Positions 16,065-24,253 of a stretch of 64,000 nucleotides of DNA are shown piece by piece. The notes beneath the pieces were generated by a model. The model did not search any database. It saw only the letters and a program-made list of their open reading frames with translations, and was not told the origin of the DNA. Each line of letters begins with the position of its first letter. The stretch's first letter is position 1. The stretch comes from G965213525 sp965213525. Lineage in GTDB: Bacteria > Actinomycetota > Acidimicrobiia > Acidimicrobiales > Poriferisodalaceae. The DNA lies in assembly GCA_965213525.1 (NCBI GenBank), contig OZ243889.1:1736001-1800000 (forward strand), given 5' to 3'. The position numbers and the translations under genes were made by a program.

Positions 16065-16481
16065 CTAACGCTCCGCTGCCGTCGCAGCACCGACGGCCAG
16101 CGTGAGGCACAGCGGCGAGTAGAGGCGTCGGTCCATGCGGCGGAACCCCGGCGACGTGCTGGCGGGCGACACCAGGTCGGTCCGGGCGACGAACCCCAAC
16201 AGCGCCCGCCCGGCCAACACGGTGGCCACGGTTCGACGACCGAGGCGACGCAGCCCGGGCCAGCCGACCGGGATGTCGGCCACGAGCGCAGCCGCACCCA
16301 CCAGTGCGCCGGCGACGGCGTGGCACATCGCCGGCGGAGGTACCTCGCCGGAGCCGACCACCACGTCGGCCAGCGCCGCCCGGTCCGACAGCGGGAACGA
16401 CGAACCCAGGCCCCACGCCACGTGCAGCCCGGCAAGGCCCACCAGTGCGGTGGCGGTGACATCTCCCCGATGGACGCCCAT
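16065..16481 (-). CDS. DUF3995 family membrane protein
   Basis: A 138-residue membrane protein with four predicted transmembrane segments. The first holds LHVAWGLGSSFPLSDR, the hallmark of DUF3995 proteins, followed by VVGSGEVPPPAMCHAVAGALV. The C-terminal half has FRRMDRRLYSPLCLTLA, also typical. Function unknown. The gene stands alone, converging on the reductase gene. The ATG at 16481 has a -10 hexamer 9 nt upstream. Confidence 0.8.
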   Translation of the reverse strand: MGVHRGDVTATALVGLAGLHVAWGLGSSFPLSDRAALADVVVGSGEVPPPAMCHAVAGALVGAAALVADIPVGWPGLRRLGRRTVATVLAGRALLGFVARTDLVSPASTSPGFRRMDRRLYSPLCLTLAVGAATAAER

Positions 16482-16490
16482 CGCGGCAGG

Positions 16491-16496
16491 ACGCTA
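16491..16496 (-). promoter_or_regulatory. Leaderless -10 element of the DUF3995 gene
   Basis: TAGCGT on the minus strand, 9 nt before the ATG at 16481. Confidence 0.4.
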
Positions 16497-16672
16497 CCCG
16501 GACACGGCGCCGCGAGGGCCCCATGACACGGGCGCGGACGCCGTCGGTCGTCCGCACACATCGCTTCTCACACCGTGATGCGAACGACCGGGTGCGGCCG
16601 GGGTGGCGCAGCGTGCGGTGCCGGCTGCCGTCCGAGAGAGCGGAGCCGAGTCTCCTCGGCTTGACTGTCGGC

Positions 16673-17059
16673 GTGGACGACGCCTTGGCCGTGGCCGACC
16701 GGTTCTTCGCCGCCATCGAGAGCGGTGACCTCGACACGGTCCGATCGATCTACTCGCCCGACGTGGCGGTGTGGCACAACACCGACGGCGTCACCGAGGA
16801 CCGTGAGCGCAACCTGCGGGTGCTCGGCTGGCTGGTGCGCTCGACGACGGCCCGCCGCTACGAAGAGATCGTGCGCTCGGCCACCGACGCCGGCTTCGCC
16901 CAGCGCCACGTCCTGCGCCTCGAGCTGCACGACGGCCGCAGCCTCGCCATCCCCGCGGCGGTGTTCGCCGACGTGACCGACGGCCGGATCACCGCCATCC
17001 ACGAGTACCTCGACGCCACCGCCGTCGCCCCCCTCGTCGAGGCCACGGCCCCACGCTGA
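16673..17059 (+). CDS. SnoaL-like / nuclear transport factor 2-fold protein
   Basis: A 128-residue cone-shaped alpha+beta barrel protein. ALAVADRFFAAIESGDLDTVRSIYSPDVAVW is the standard start of SnoaL/limonene-epoxide-hydrolase-like proteins, and GRITAIHEYLDATAVAPL is the usual last strand and helix. Such proteins bind small hydrophobic molecules and may isomerise or hydrolyse them; no specific substrate can be inferred. GTG at 16673 is preferred because the fold begins immediately after it, whereas the in-frame upstream sequence is arginine-rich and non-homologous. Confidence 0.75.
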   Translation: MDDALAVADRFFAAIESGDLDTVRSIYSPDVAVWHNTDGVTEDRERNLRVLGWLVRSTTARRYEEIVRSATDAGFAQRHVLRLELHDGRSLAIPAAVFADVTDGRITAIHEYLDATAVAPLVEATAPR

Positions 17060-17104
17060 GCGCCCGAGGCCGTCCACGGCCTCGGCCCGATCAGCCGACG
17101 CGCC

Positions 17105-17340
17105 CGGGGCGGCGAAGCGGTCGCGTTCGTCGAGCCACCGCTTGGGGGTGCCGGCCACCCAGCGCACCCGAGCCGGCGGGTCGTCGCCGAAGAGCACGAC
17201 ACCTCCACAGGTGATGCGCCCGACGAGCTCGAGCGGCAAGCGGTCCGCGACGACGAGATCGACCCCGGCGGGAAGGTTCACCTCCCAGGACGCAGGCGGC
17301 GCGTCGATGCGCTGCGTGCCCACGCACGCCGAGCCCATGG
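17105..17340 (-). pseudogene. Fragment of an MntA-like nucleotidyltransferase
   Basis: This is the only stretch over 300 bases (17060-17423) without an intact gene. On the minus strand, positions about 17290-17114 encode WEVNLPAGVDLVVADRLPLE and then GRITCGGVVLFGDDPPARVR and a WLDERDRF end. These match the C-terminal half of minimal nucleotidyltransferases of HEPN/MNT modules. The N-terminal GS-x(10)-DxD catalytic part is absent. The frame runs on without a stop into the antisense of the SnoaL gene, so the true 3' end is lost too. I read it as a decayed toxin-antitoxin remnant. No HEPN partner gene adjoins it. Confidence 0.4.
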
Positions 17341-17410
17341 CCTCGCACACCCGCCCAGCCGCACGACCGCCGCCCGGCCGGTCGGCTGTGAGGCGCCCCC
17401 GCCGCAGCTC

Positions 17411-17416
17411 TACGTT
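17411..17416 (+). promoter_or_regulatory. Leaderless -10 element of the acyl-CoA dehydrogenase
   Basis: TACGTT, ending 7 nt before the ATG at 17424. Confidence 0.45.
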
Positions 17417-17423
17417 GGCGGGC

Positions 17424-19010
17424 ATGAGCGCGCCCGATCTCTCCGCCGCAGCCCAGGCCCTCGAGCTCGCCCAGGGCATCGTGGACCGGGCCGCCGCCCA
17501 CCTCGCAGCTGCCGGCGATCCCGACGCCCACCAGGTCGCCATCTATGACCTGGCCCACGCCGCCAGCGCGGTCGACATCAGCCGCTCGATGCTCGGCTAC
17601 GGCGCCTCCGGCGAGGTCGAGGCCCGGATCGCCAACGTCTTCATCGCCGACGCCGTCCACACGCTGGCCGCCACCATGCTGGGGCGCGAGGACGACTGGG
17701 GCGCCGACCCCGGTGCGCTCGACACCACCCGCGACTTCCTCCGCACCCACCGCAGTGCCGACGCCCTGGCTGCGCTCGCCGACGTCACCCCACCAGATCA
17801 CCTCGACGAGCAGTACGAGATGGTGGCCGACACGTTCCGGCGCTTCGCCGTCAACGAGATCGCCCCGCACGCCGAGCACATCCATCGCCACGACGCCGAC
17901 ATCCCCGAGGAGATCATCTCGGGGCTGGCCGAGATCGGGTGCTTCGGGCTGAGCGTGCCCGAGTCCTACGACGGGTTCGCCACCGGATCCGAGTCCGACT
18001 ACATCGGCATGGTCATCGCCACCGAGGAGCTGAGCCGGGCGTCGCTGGGTGCCGGTGGGTCGCTCATCACCCGGCCCGAGATCCTGACCCGGGCGCTGGA
18101 GCTCGGCGGCACCGAGGTGCAGAAGAAGCACTGGCTGCCCCGCATCGCCGCCGGCGAGGTCATGAACTGCGTGGCGGTCACCGAGCCCGACTTCGGGTCT
18201 GACGTCGCCGGCATCACCACCTCGGCCACCCCGGTCGAGGGTGGGTGGCGCATCAACGGGGTCAAGACGTGGTGCACGTTCGCCGGACGGGCCGATGTGT
18301 TGTTGCTGCTGGCCCGCACCGACCCCGACCGCTCCAAGGCCCACCGCGGCCTCAGCCTGTTCATCGTGCCCAAGCCCCGGGCGAGCGGGCACCACTTCGA
18401 GTTCCACCAGGACGACGGCGGTCGCATGGAGGGTCGGGCCATCCCCACCCTCGGCTACCGGGGCATGCACAGCTTCGAGATCTCCATCGAGGACTGGTTC
18501 GTCCCCGCAGACGACCTCATCGGCGGCGAGGAGGGGCTTGGGCGGGGCTTCTACTTCCAGATGGCGGGGTTCGAGAACGGACGCCTGCAGACCGCGGCCC
18601 GAGCGGTCGGGGTCATGCGCGCCGCCTACGACGAGGCCCGTCGCTACGCCGACGAGCGGGTCGTCTTCGGCGCGCCGGTGGCCGACTACCAGCTCACCCG
18701 GGCCAAGCTCGGCCGGATGGTGGCGATCATCGCCGCCAGCCGCCAGTACTCCTACGCCGTGGCTCGCATGATGGCCGGCGGTGAGGGCTCGATGGAGGCG
18801 TCGATGATCAAGGCCTACGTCTGCAAGGCCGCTGAGTGGGTGACCCGAGAGGCGCTGCAGATCCACGGCGGGTTCGGCTACGCCGAGGAGTACCCGGTGT
18901 CACGGCTGTTCGTCGACGCCCGCGTGCTGTCGATCTTCGAGGGCGCCGACGAGACGCTGTGCCTCAAGGTCATCGGTCGCAAGCTGCTCGCCGGGGCCCG
19001 CCGGGGCTGA
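17424..19010 (+). CDS. Acyl-CoA dehydrogenase with N-terminal helical extension
   Basis: FAD-dependent dehydrogenase of 528 residues introducing an alpha-beta double bond into an acyl-CoA. Residues 1 to about 130 are an extra alanine-rich helical domain rich in DxH pairs, beyond the usual 380-400 residues. The core then follows with VPESYDGFATG, the FAD segment MNCVAVTEPDFGSDVAGI, RINGVKTWCTFAG, and the C-terminal IHGGFGYAEEYPVSRLFVDAR and IFEGADETL, where the family often places its catalytic Glu. The substrate is unknown. The ATG at 17424 has a well placed -10 hexamer. It is a single-gene unit with no linked electron-transfer genes. Confidence 0.9.
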   Translation: MSAPDLSAAAQALELAQGIVDRAAAHLAAAGDPDAHQVAIYDLAHAASAVDISRSMLGYGASGEVEARIANVFIADAVHTLAATMLGREDDWGADPGALDTTRDFLRTHRSADALAALADVTPPDHLDEQYEMVADTFRRFAVNEIAPHAEHIHRHDADIPEEIISGLAEIGCFGLSVPESYDGFATGSESDYIGMVIATEELSRASLGAGGSLITRPEILTRALELGGTEVQKKHWLPRIAAGEVMNCVAVTEPDFGSDVAGITTSATPVEGGWRINGVKTWCTFAGRADVLLLLARTDPDRSKAHRGLSLFIVPKPRASGHHFEFHQDDGGRMEGRAIPTLGYRGMHSFEISIEDWFVPADDLIGGEEGLGRGFYFQMAGFENGRLQTAARAVGVMRAAYDEARRYADERVVFGAPVADYQLTRAKLGRMVAIIAASRQYSYAVARMMAGGEGSMEASMIKAYVCKAAEWVTREALQIHGGFGYAEEYPVSRLFVDARVLSIFEGADETLCLKVIGRKLLAGARRG

Positions 19011-19108
19011 GCTCACCACCTGGCGGAGGCCCGCCAGAGCTGGGCTCGCCCACCTGGCCGGGGCTTGAGGCGCTGGGCCATCATGGGCCCGGCGGGAGGC
19101 GTGGGCGG

Positions 19109-19516
19109 ATGGTGCGGATCGGCGAGTTCGATGGCATCCCCGAGCGCGTCCTGCCCAAGCTGCGAGACGTCGGCATCCTCACCACCGACGACCTCGTGAC
19201 CTACGGCGCCGACCGCCGAGGACGCGCCGAGCTGTCCAAGATCACCAGCCTCGGCGAGCGTCGCATCCACGAGTGGGTCAAGCGAGCCGATCTCCTGCGG
19301 GTGCCGGGCGTGAGCGTGCGGTACTCGGGCCTGCTCGACTCGGCCGGGGTCGAGACCGTGCGCAACCTCCGGCGCCGCGACGCCCTCAAGTTGCACGGCG
19401 CGCTCGTCGAGCTCAACGCCCGGCGGCGCATCGTCACCCGGCCCCCCAGCCAGGCCGAGGTGAGCCGCTGGATCCAGGCGGCCAGGGACCTGCCGATCGT
19501 GTTGAAGCGCTGGTGA
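19109..19516 (+). CDS. DUF4332-like helix-hairpin-helix protein
   Basis: A 135-residue protein built from two helix-hairpin-helix-like halves. The first holds IPERVLPKLRDVGILTTDDLVTYG followed by RAELSKITSLGERRI. The second holds LLRVPGVSVRYSGLLDSAGVETVRNLRRRD. This is the pattern of DUF4332, which resembles DNA-binding HhH modules of polymerases and ligases. NARRRIVTRPPSQAEVSRWIQAARDLP is the usual end. The biological role is unknown; non-specific DNA or RNA binding is a reasonable guess. The ATG at 19109 has GGGAGG about 12 nt upstream. Confidence 0.75.
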   Translation: MVRIGEFDGIPERVLPKLRDVGILTTDDLVTYGADRRGRAELSKITSLGERRIHEWVKRADLLRVPGVSVRYSGLLDSAGVETVRNLRRRDALKLHGALVELNARRRIVTRPPSQAEVSRWIQAARDLPIVLKRW

Positions 19517-19540
19517 GCTGGGCCCCGGCCCGGCGCTCGT

Positions 19541-20224
19541 TCAGCCGAGCGACGCCCGCAGGAAGGCCGTCGTGCGCTCCCATGCCTGCTCGGCCGCAGC
19601 GGCGTCGTAGGCCTCGGCGTTGGTGTCGTTGAAGAAGGCGTGGTGCGTGCCCGGGTAGATGAACATCTCGACCGACCTGCCCACGTCGGCGAGCCGGGCC
19701 TCGAGCTCTCGGACCGCCTCGGGCGGGGCGAAGTCGTCGTCCTCTGCGTAGTGGCCCTGGATGGGCGCCTCGATGGCGGAGTAGTCGGGCCCCTGCTCGG
19801 GCCAGGGCACCACGCCGTAGAAGGGCACGGCCGCCCCGATGACCGTGGGGCGGGCGGCGGCGGCGAAGTACACGAGCTTGCCGCCCATGCAGAAGCCCAC
19901 CACGCCCACCTTCTCCGATGTCACCGAGTCCTGGGCGAGCAGCGTGTCGATGCCAGACCCGAGATCGGCGGCCGCCCGTTCGATGTCGAGTGACATCATC
20001 AACCTGCCGGCCTCGTCGGGCTCCTCGGCGGTGGCGCCCCGGTAGAGGTCTGGCGCCATGGCGCAGAACCCCGCAGCGGCGAAGCGGTCGCACACGTCGA
20101 CGATGTGGGGCACGAGACCCCACCACTCCTGGATGACGACGACGCCCGGCCCTCCGCCCTCGGGCTCGGCGAGGTAGCCGGTCGTCGGTCGGTCATCGCC
20201 CGAGAGCTCCAGCGTGCGTCCCAT
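19541..20224 (-). CDS. Dienelactone hydrolase family protein
   Basis: An alpha/beta hydrolase of 227 residues related to carboxymethylenebutenolidase, which opens the lactone ring in chloro-aromatic breakdown. The triad is visible: glutamate in VIQEWWG (which tunes the nucleophile), cysteine in GFCMGGK, aspartate in AEDDDFAPP and histidine in GTHHAFFND. The cysteine rather than serine nucleophile is a strong family mark. No other aromatic-degradation genes adjoin, so the true substrate may be different. The ATG at 20224 has a -10 hexamer 8 nt upstream. Confidence 0.9.
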   Translation of the reverse strand: MGRTLELSGDDRPTTGYLAEPEGGGPGVVVIQEWWGLVPHIVDVCDRFAAAGFCAMAPDLYRGATAEEPDEAGRLMMSLDIERAAADLGSGIDTLLAQDSVTSEKVGVVGFCMGGKLVYFAAAARPTVIGAAVPFYGVVPWPEQGPDYSAIEAPIQGHYAEDDDFAPPEAVRELEARLADVGRSVEMFIYPGTHHAFFNDTNAEAYDAAAAEQAWERTTAFLRASLG

Positions 20225-20232
20225 GACCGGCG

Positions 20233-20238
20233 ATCGTA
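20233..20238 (-). promoter_or_regulatory. Leaderless -10 element of the dienelactone hydrolase
   Basis: TACGAT on the minus strand, 8 nt before the ATG at 20224. Confidence 0.5.
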
Positions 20239-20334
20239 GCGAGGGCCACGTCGCACCCGGGCGGGCCACCACAGGTCTGGCCGGCCCCGCAGCTGGTGCC
20301 ACGAGCGCCGCGACCGCGAGCGGCGAGGCCGGCG

Positions 20335-21135
20335 CTACCAGGAGAGGCGGGTCAACAGCTCCGGGGGCACGGGGGCGTCGGGGGCGCCGGCTAGGACCTC
20401 GACGCCGCTCATCCCCCGGGGGCGGGCCACCTCGTCGATGAGGTGCTCACCCACCAGGTCGAGATCGCCCTCGCCGGGCTCGTCGTCGATCACCGCGGCG
20501 ACCGCCGTGTCGAAGGTGCGCTCAGCGAGGAGACGTCCTGCGCCCACCAGGGCCACCACCTTGCCCCCGGCGCTGCGACACGACGCCGCCGCAGCGAGCG
20601 AGCCCGCCACCGCCACCACGCCGGACGCCCCGGCCAGCTCGGCCTCCACGACGACGACGTCGGCGTCGGCGCACGCCGCCCCGAGACCCCGAAGCGGCAC
20701 GTCGTGGGCGTCGACGTCGACGCGTCGCAACCTCGCCACGAGCGCGTCGGCGTCGTCGTCGACGTCGACGACCGCCACCACCAGATCGCCCCGGCGCACG
20801 AGGGCGCCGGGCGCCAGCTCACCCCACCCGAGGACCGCCACGGTCACGTCGGCGTCCAGCGCGCTGACGAGGGCCTCGGCCGAACGGTCCTCGTCGATCT
20901 CGGTGACGAACGCCCATGCCGCCCCGAGGCCGTCCACCGACGTCAACGCCCGTGAGCACAACGTCCACAACGTCCCCATCTGAGGATGGCGCTGGACGAC
21001 CCGCCGGCACGAGGTGACCAGGCCGGCGTGGTCGACGCCGAGGCCCGACAGCGAGGCAGCCGTCTCACGGGCCAGGGTCGACTGGCGAGCGGCGTCGGCT
21101 CGAGCGACGTAGCGCAGGCGCTCGATCGGGTGCAC
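20335..21135 (-). CDS. eIF-2B/ISOCOT-like protein of unknown function
   Basis: A 266-residue protein. An N-terminal helical part (IERLRYVARADAARQSTLARETA, HPQMGTLWTLCSRALTS) precedes a Rossmann-like half. The second half includes ADADVVVVEAELAGASGVVAVAGSLAAAASC and KVVALVGAGRLLAERTFDT. These match the nucleotide-sugar binding part of eIF-2B alpha/beta/delta and methylthioribose-1-phosphate isomerase relatives, but the match is loose. The function is unknown. The GTG at 21135 is chosen because GGGAGG sits 4-9 nt upstream. A -10 (21161-21166) would give an 18-nt leader. Confidence 0.55.
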   Translation of the reverse strand: MHPIERLRYVARADAARQSTLARETAASLSGLGVDHAGLVTSCRRVVQRHPQMGTLWTLCSRALTSVDGLGAAWAFVTEIDEDRSAEALVSALDADVTVAVLGWGELAPGALVRRGDLVVAVVDVDDDADALVARLRRVDVDAHDVPLRGLGAACADADVVVVEAELAGASGVVAVAGSLAAAASCRSAGGKVVALVGAGRLLAERTFDTAVAAVIDDEPGEGDLDLVGEHLIDEVARPRGMSGVEVLAGAPDAPVPPELLTRLSW

Positions 21136-21160
21136 GGTCCTCCCAGACAGTGAGGGCTCC

Positions 21161-21166
21161 ACGCTA
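21161..21166 (-). promoter_or_regulatory. -10 element with short SD-containing leader
   Basis: TAGCGT on the minus strand, about 25 nt before the GTG at 21135. The leader contains GGGAGG, in contrast to the leaderless genes nearby. Confidence 0.4.
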
Positions 21167-21180
21167 CCGGGACCCCGCGC

Positions 21181-21186
21181 TACCTT
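21181..21186 (+). promoter_or_regulatory. Leaderless -10 element of the thioredoxin-like gene
   Basis: TACCTT, ending 8 nt before the GTG at 21195. Confidence 0.4.
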
Positions 21187-21194
21187 CGTCGCCC

Positions 21195-21686
21195 GTGCCG
21201 TCCAGCCCCCCGCCGGAGATCCGCCTCGAGACGACGACCGGTCAGGGGTACTCGCTCAGCGAGTGGGTGTTGCTGTTCAACCTGTTGGTCACCGTCGTCG
21301 ATCCCTACACCCACGAGAGCGCCTGGATCCTGCGCACCGCGTCGCGCATCATGCGCCACTACGACCAGGCCGACGTGCGGGTCGGGTTCCTGGTCACCGG
21401 CGACGCCGCCGCCGCTCGATCCTTCCTCGGTCCCCTCGGCGACGAGTTCCTCGTGCTCGTCGATCCCGACCGCCAGGTCGTGGGGGCCTGTGACGTGCAG
21501 CGCCTGCCGGCCCTGTTGCACTTCCGCCAGGACGCGTCGCTCGCCGGCTCGGCCGAGGGCTGGGATCCCGACGAGTGGACCGAGACGCTCGCCGTGCTCG
21601 AGGCCGACATGTCCTGGCGCTCCCAGCCCCAGCTGCCCCAGGCTGGCGATCCCGTCCCCTACCGGGGGTCGCCCGCCGTGGTGTGA
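21195..21686 (+). CDS. Thioredoxin-fold-like protein of unknown function
   Basis: A 163-residue protein with an alternating strand and helix pattern like a thioredoxin or redoxin fold. YSLSEWVLLFNLLVTVVDPYTHES comes first, then VRVGFLVTGDAAAARSFLGPLGDEFLVLVDPDRQVVGACDVQRLPALLHF. The RLPAL stretch sits where the cis-proline loop of thioredoxins would be. The CxxC active site is missing; the only cysteine is in GACDV. The function is unknown. It lies 24 bp before fumarase on the same strand, but fumarase has its own -10, so the link may be loose. Confidence 0.6.
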   Translation: MPSSPPPEIRLETTTGQGYSLSEWVLLFNLLVTVVDPYTHESAWILRTASRIMRHYDQADVRVGFLVTGDAAAARSFLGPLGDEFLVLVDPDRQVVGACDVQRLPALLHFRQDASLAGSAEGWDPDEWTETLAVLEADMSWRSQPQLPQAGDPVPYRGSPAVV

Positions 21687-21697
21687 GGCGGCGGGGA

Positions 21698-21703
21698 TAC
21701 CGT
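21698..21703 (+). promoter_or_regulatory. Leaderless -10 element of fumarase
   Basis: TACCGT, ending 7 nt before the ATG at 21711. Confidence 0.5.
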
Positions 21704-21710
21704 CTGTGGC

Positions 21711-23390
21711 ATGGTCGACTTCGCCTACTCCCCGATCCTGCCGATCGGCCCTGACAAGACCCCGTACCGGCGCCTCGAGCTTGACGGCGTCGAGACGTTC
21801 AGCGCCGCCGGACGCAGGTTCGTCCAGGTCGATCCCTCGGTGCTCACCGCCCTGGCGACCGAGGCCATCCACGACATCAGCCACCTGCTGCGACCGGGGC
21901 ACCTGGCGTCGCTGCGGCGCATCATCGACGATCCCGAGGCGTCCGAGAACGACCGCTTCGTGGCCCTCGAGCTGCTGCGCAACGCCAACATCGCCGCCGG
22001 CGGCGTGCTCCCCGGCTGCCAGGACACCGGCACCGCCATCGTCTCGGGTCACAAGGGCGAGCTGGTCCTGACCGGGGCCGACGACGCCGAGGCGATCTCG
22101 CGAGGCATCTTCACCACCTACGCCGAGACCAGCCTGCGGTACTCCCTGATGGCGCCGCTGACGATGTTCGACGAGACCAACACCGGCTCGAACCTGCCCG
22201 CTCAGATCGAGATCGAGGCGGTGCCCGGTGACGAGTACGAGCTGATCTTCCTCACCAAGGGCGGCGGTTCGGCGAACAAGAGCTTCCTGTACCAAGAGAC
22301 CAGGGCGCTGCTCGACGAGGAGCGCCTCATGAACTTCATGGACGCCAAGCTCCGCTCGATCGGCACGTCTGCCTGCCCGCCGTACCACCTCGGGGTGGTC
22401 ATCGGCGGCACCTCGGCCGAGCTGGCGCTCAAGACCGCCAAGTACGCCTCGGCCCGCTACCTCGACGAGCTGCCCACCTCGGGCGATGCCCGCCTCGGTC
22501 ACGGCTTCAGAGATCTCGAGTGGGAGGCCAAGATCCTCGAGCTGACCCGGCGCTTCGGCATCGGCGCCCAGTTCGGCGGGAAGTACTTCTGCCACGACGT
22601 GCGGGTCATCCGCCTGCCCCGCCACGGGGCGTCGTGCCCGGTCGGCATCGCCGTGTCGTGCTCGGCAGACCGCCAGGCCCTGGCCAAGATCACCGCCGAG
22701 GGGGTCTTCCTCGAGCAGCTCGAGACCGACCCGGCCAAGTACCTCCCCGACACCACCGCAGGCGAGCTGTCCCCCGACGTCGTGCGCATCGACCTCGACC
22801 GGCCGATGGAAGAGATCCGAGCCGAGCTGTCGCGCTACCCCGTGAAGACCCGCCTCAGCCTGACCGGCACGATGGTCGTCGCCCGTGACATCGCCCACGC
22901 CAAGATCGCCGAGCGACTCGACGCCGGCGAGGCCATGCCGCAGTACCTGCGCGACCACCCCGTGTACTACGCCGGGCCGGCCAAGACCCCCGAGGGCTAC
23001 GCCTCGGGCAGCTTCGGTCCGACGACGGCGGGCCGCATGGACGCCTACGTCGAGGCGTTCCAGGCCGCCGGTGGCAGCTTCGTGATGCTCGCCAAGGGCA
23101 ACCGCTCGGCCGAGGTCACCAAGGCGTGCGAGACCCACGGCGGCTTCTACCTCGGTTCGATCGGCGGCCCGGCCGCCCGCCTCGGCAAGGACTCGATCCG
23201 CAAGGTCGAGGTGCTCGAGTACCCAGAGCTCGGCATGGAGGCGGTCTGGAAGATCGAGGTCGGGGACTTCCCCGCGTTCATCGTGGTCGACGACAAGGGC
23301 AACGACTTCTACAGCGAGGTCATGCGCCACGTGCCGGTCGAGATCTCCTCGGCCCACCACGCCGACGAGGTGAGCTCGAGCCGCTCCTGA
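21711..23390 (+). CDS. fumA: Class I fumarate hydratase (iron-sulfur)
   Basis: Hydrates fumarate to malate in the TCA cycle with an oxygen-sensitive [4Fe-4S] cluster. The single chain of 559 residues contains both halves that are separate FumA-alpha/beta subunits in some organisms. Cluster cysteines are visible in VLPGCQDTGTA (about residue 104), GTSACPPYH and RHGASCPVG. Other family marks are GGGSANKSFLYQ and the C-terminal VVDDKGNDFYSEV. No class II FumC is in the window. A leaderless -10 lies just upstream, and the next gene (an SDR) is convergent. Confidence 0.93.
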   Translation: MVDFAYSPILPIGPDKTPYRRLELDGVETFSAAGRRFVQVDPSVLTALATEAIHDISHLLRPGHLASLRRIIDDPEASENDRFVALELLRNANIAAGGVLPGCQDTGTAIVSGHKGELVLTGADDAEAISRGIFTTYAETSLRYSLMAPLTMFDETNTGSNLPAQIEIEAVPGDEYELIFLTKGGGSANKSFLYQETRALLDEERLMNFMDAKLRSIGTSACPPYHLGVVIGGTSAELALKTAKYASARYLDELPTSGDARLGHGFRDLEWEAKILELTRRFGIGAQFGGKYFCHDVRVIRLPRHGASCPVGIAVSCSADRQALAKITAEGVFLEQLETDPAKYLPDTTAGELSPDVVRIDLDRPMEEIRAELSRYPVKTRLSLTGTMVVARDIAHAKIAERLDAGEAMPQYLRDHPVYYAGPAKTPEGYASGSFGPTTAGRMDAYVEAFQAAGGSFVMLAKGNRSAEVTKACETHGGFYLGSIGGPAARLGKDSIRKVEVLEYPELGMEAVWKIEVGDFPAFIVVDDKGNDFYSEVMRHVPVEISSAHHADEVSSSRS

Positions 23391-23436
23391 GCACTCGGTC
23401 GTCGCCCGCCCGGCGGCCGAGACGGGCGCGAGGGCC

Positions 23437-24213
23437 TCAGCGTGCGGTCCACCCGCCGTCGACGGTGACCACGCTGCCGGTGGCGTAGGACCCGGCCGGC
23501 GTGGCCAGCAGGAGCAGGGCCCCGTCGAGCTCGTCGACCCGGCCGGCGCGGCGCAGCGGGGTGTTGCGGGCGATCCAGGCCGAACCGCCGTCATCGGCGA
23601 TCATCTCGTCGGTCAGCTCGGTCTCGACGTAGCCCGGGGCGATGGCGTTGACCCTGACGCCGTGGCGGGCCCACTGGCAGGCCAGCTCGCGCGTCAGTCC
23701 GACCAGGCCGTGCTTGGAGGCGTCGTAGGCCGCTTGGGTGTTGGGCGCCGAGGCGACGCTGGCGTGCACCGAGGCGATGTTGACGATCGACCCGCTTCCC
23801 CGCTCGATCATCTGCGGGGCCACCAACGTCGACAGCAAGAAGCAGGCGTCGAGGTTGACGCGGGTGACCCGTCGGAACTCCTCGACGCTCTCGGTCTCGG
23901 CCCGGGCGGGAGCGTCGCTGATGCCGGCGTTGTTGACCAGCACGTCGATGCGCCCGTACCGGTCCAGCGCGGCGTCGACCAGCGCGGCGCAGGCGTCGTC
24001 GTCGGCGACGTCGGTGGCCACGGCCAGGGCGTCGTCGAGATCGGCGACCAGCGCCTCGAGCCGCTCTGCCCGCCGCGCTGCGACCACGACCGAGGCGCCG
24101 GCCGCGTCCAGCACCCGGGCGAAGCGGTCCCCGAGGCCCGAGGACGCTCCGGTGACCACCGCCACCTGACCGTCGAGTCGGAAGGCGGCGAACGGGTCGA
24201 TCGGGGCGGGCAC
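23437..24213 (-). CDS. Short-chain dehydrogenase/reductase
   Basis: A classical SDR of 258 residues. The NAD(P)-binding motif is TGASSGLGDRFAR (about 21-33), the NNAG motif is VLVNNAGIS, and the catalytic Ser-Tyr-Lys set is in NIASVHASVA and YDASKHG. PGYVETELTDEM and the C-terminal GSVVTVDGGW are typical of 3-oxoacyl reductase-like members. Arginines after the second strand (AARRAERL) suggest NADPH preference. Substrate unknown. GTG start at 24213, only 40 bp from the divergent LLM gene start. Confidence 0.9.
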   Translation of the reverse strand: MPAPIDPFAAFRLDGQVAVVTGASSGLGDRFARVLDAAGASVVVAARRAERLEALVADLDDALAVATDVADDDACAALVDAALDRYGRIDVLVNNAGISDAPARAETESVEEFRRVTRVNLDACFLLSTLVAPQMIERGSGSIVNIASVHASVASAPNTQAAYDASKHGLVGLTRELACQWARHGVRVNAIAPGYVETELTDEMIADDGGSAWIARNTPLRRAGRVDELDGALLLLATPAGSYATGSVVTVDGGWTAR

Positions 24214-24241
24214 GGTGCGAGCCTAGGTTCGCGCCCGCCGC

Positions 24242-24247
24242 TACGGT
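24242..24247 (+). promoter_or_regulatory. Leaderless -10 element of LLM oxidoreductase
   Basis: TACGGT, ending 6 nt before the GTG at 24254. Confidence 0.5.
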
Positions 24248-24253
24248 CACGGC

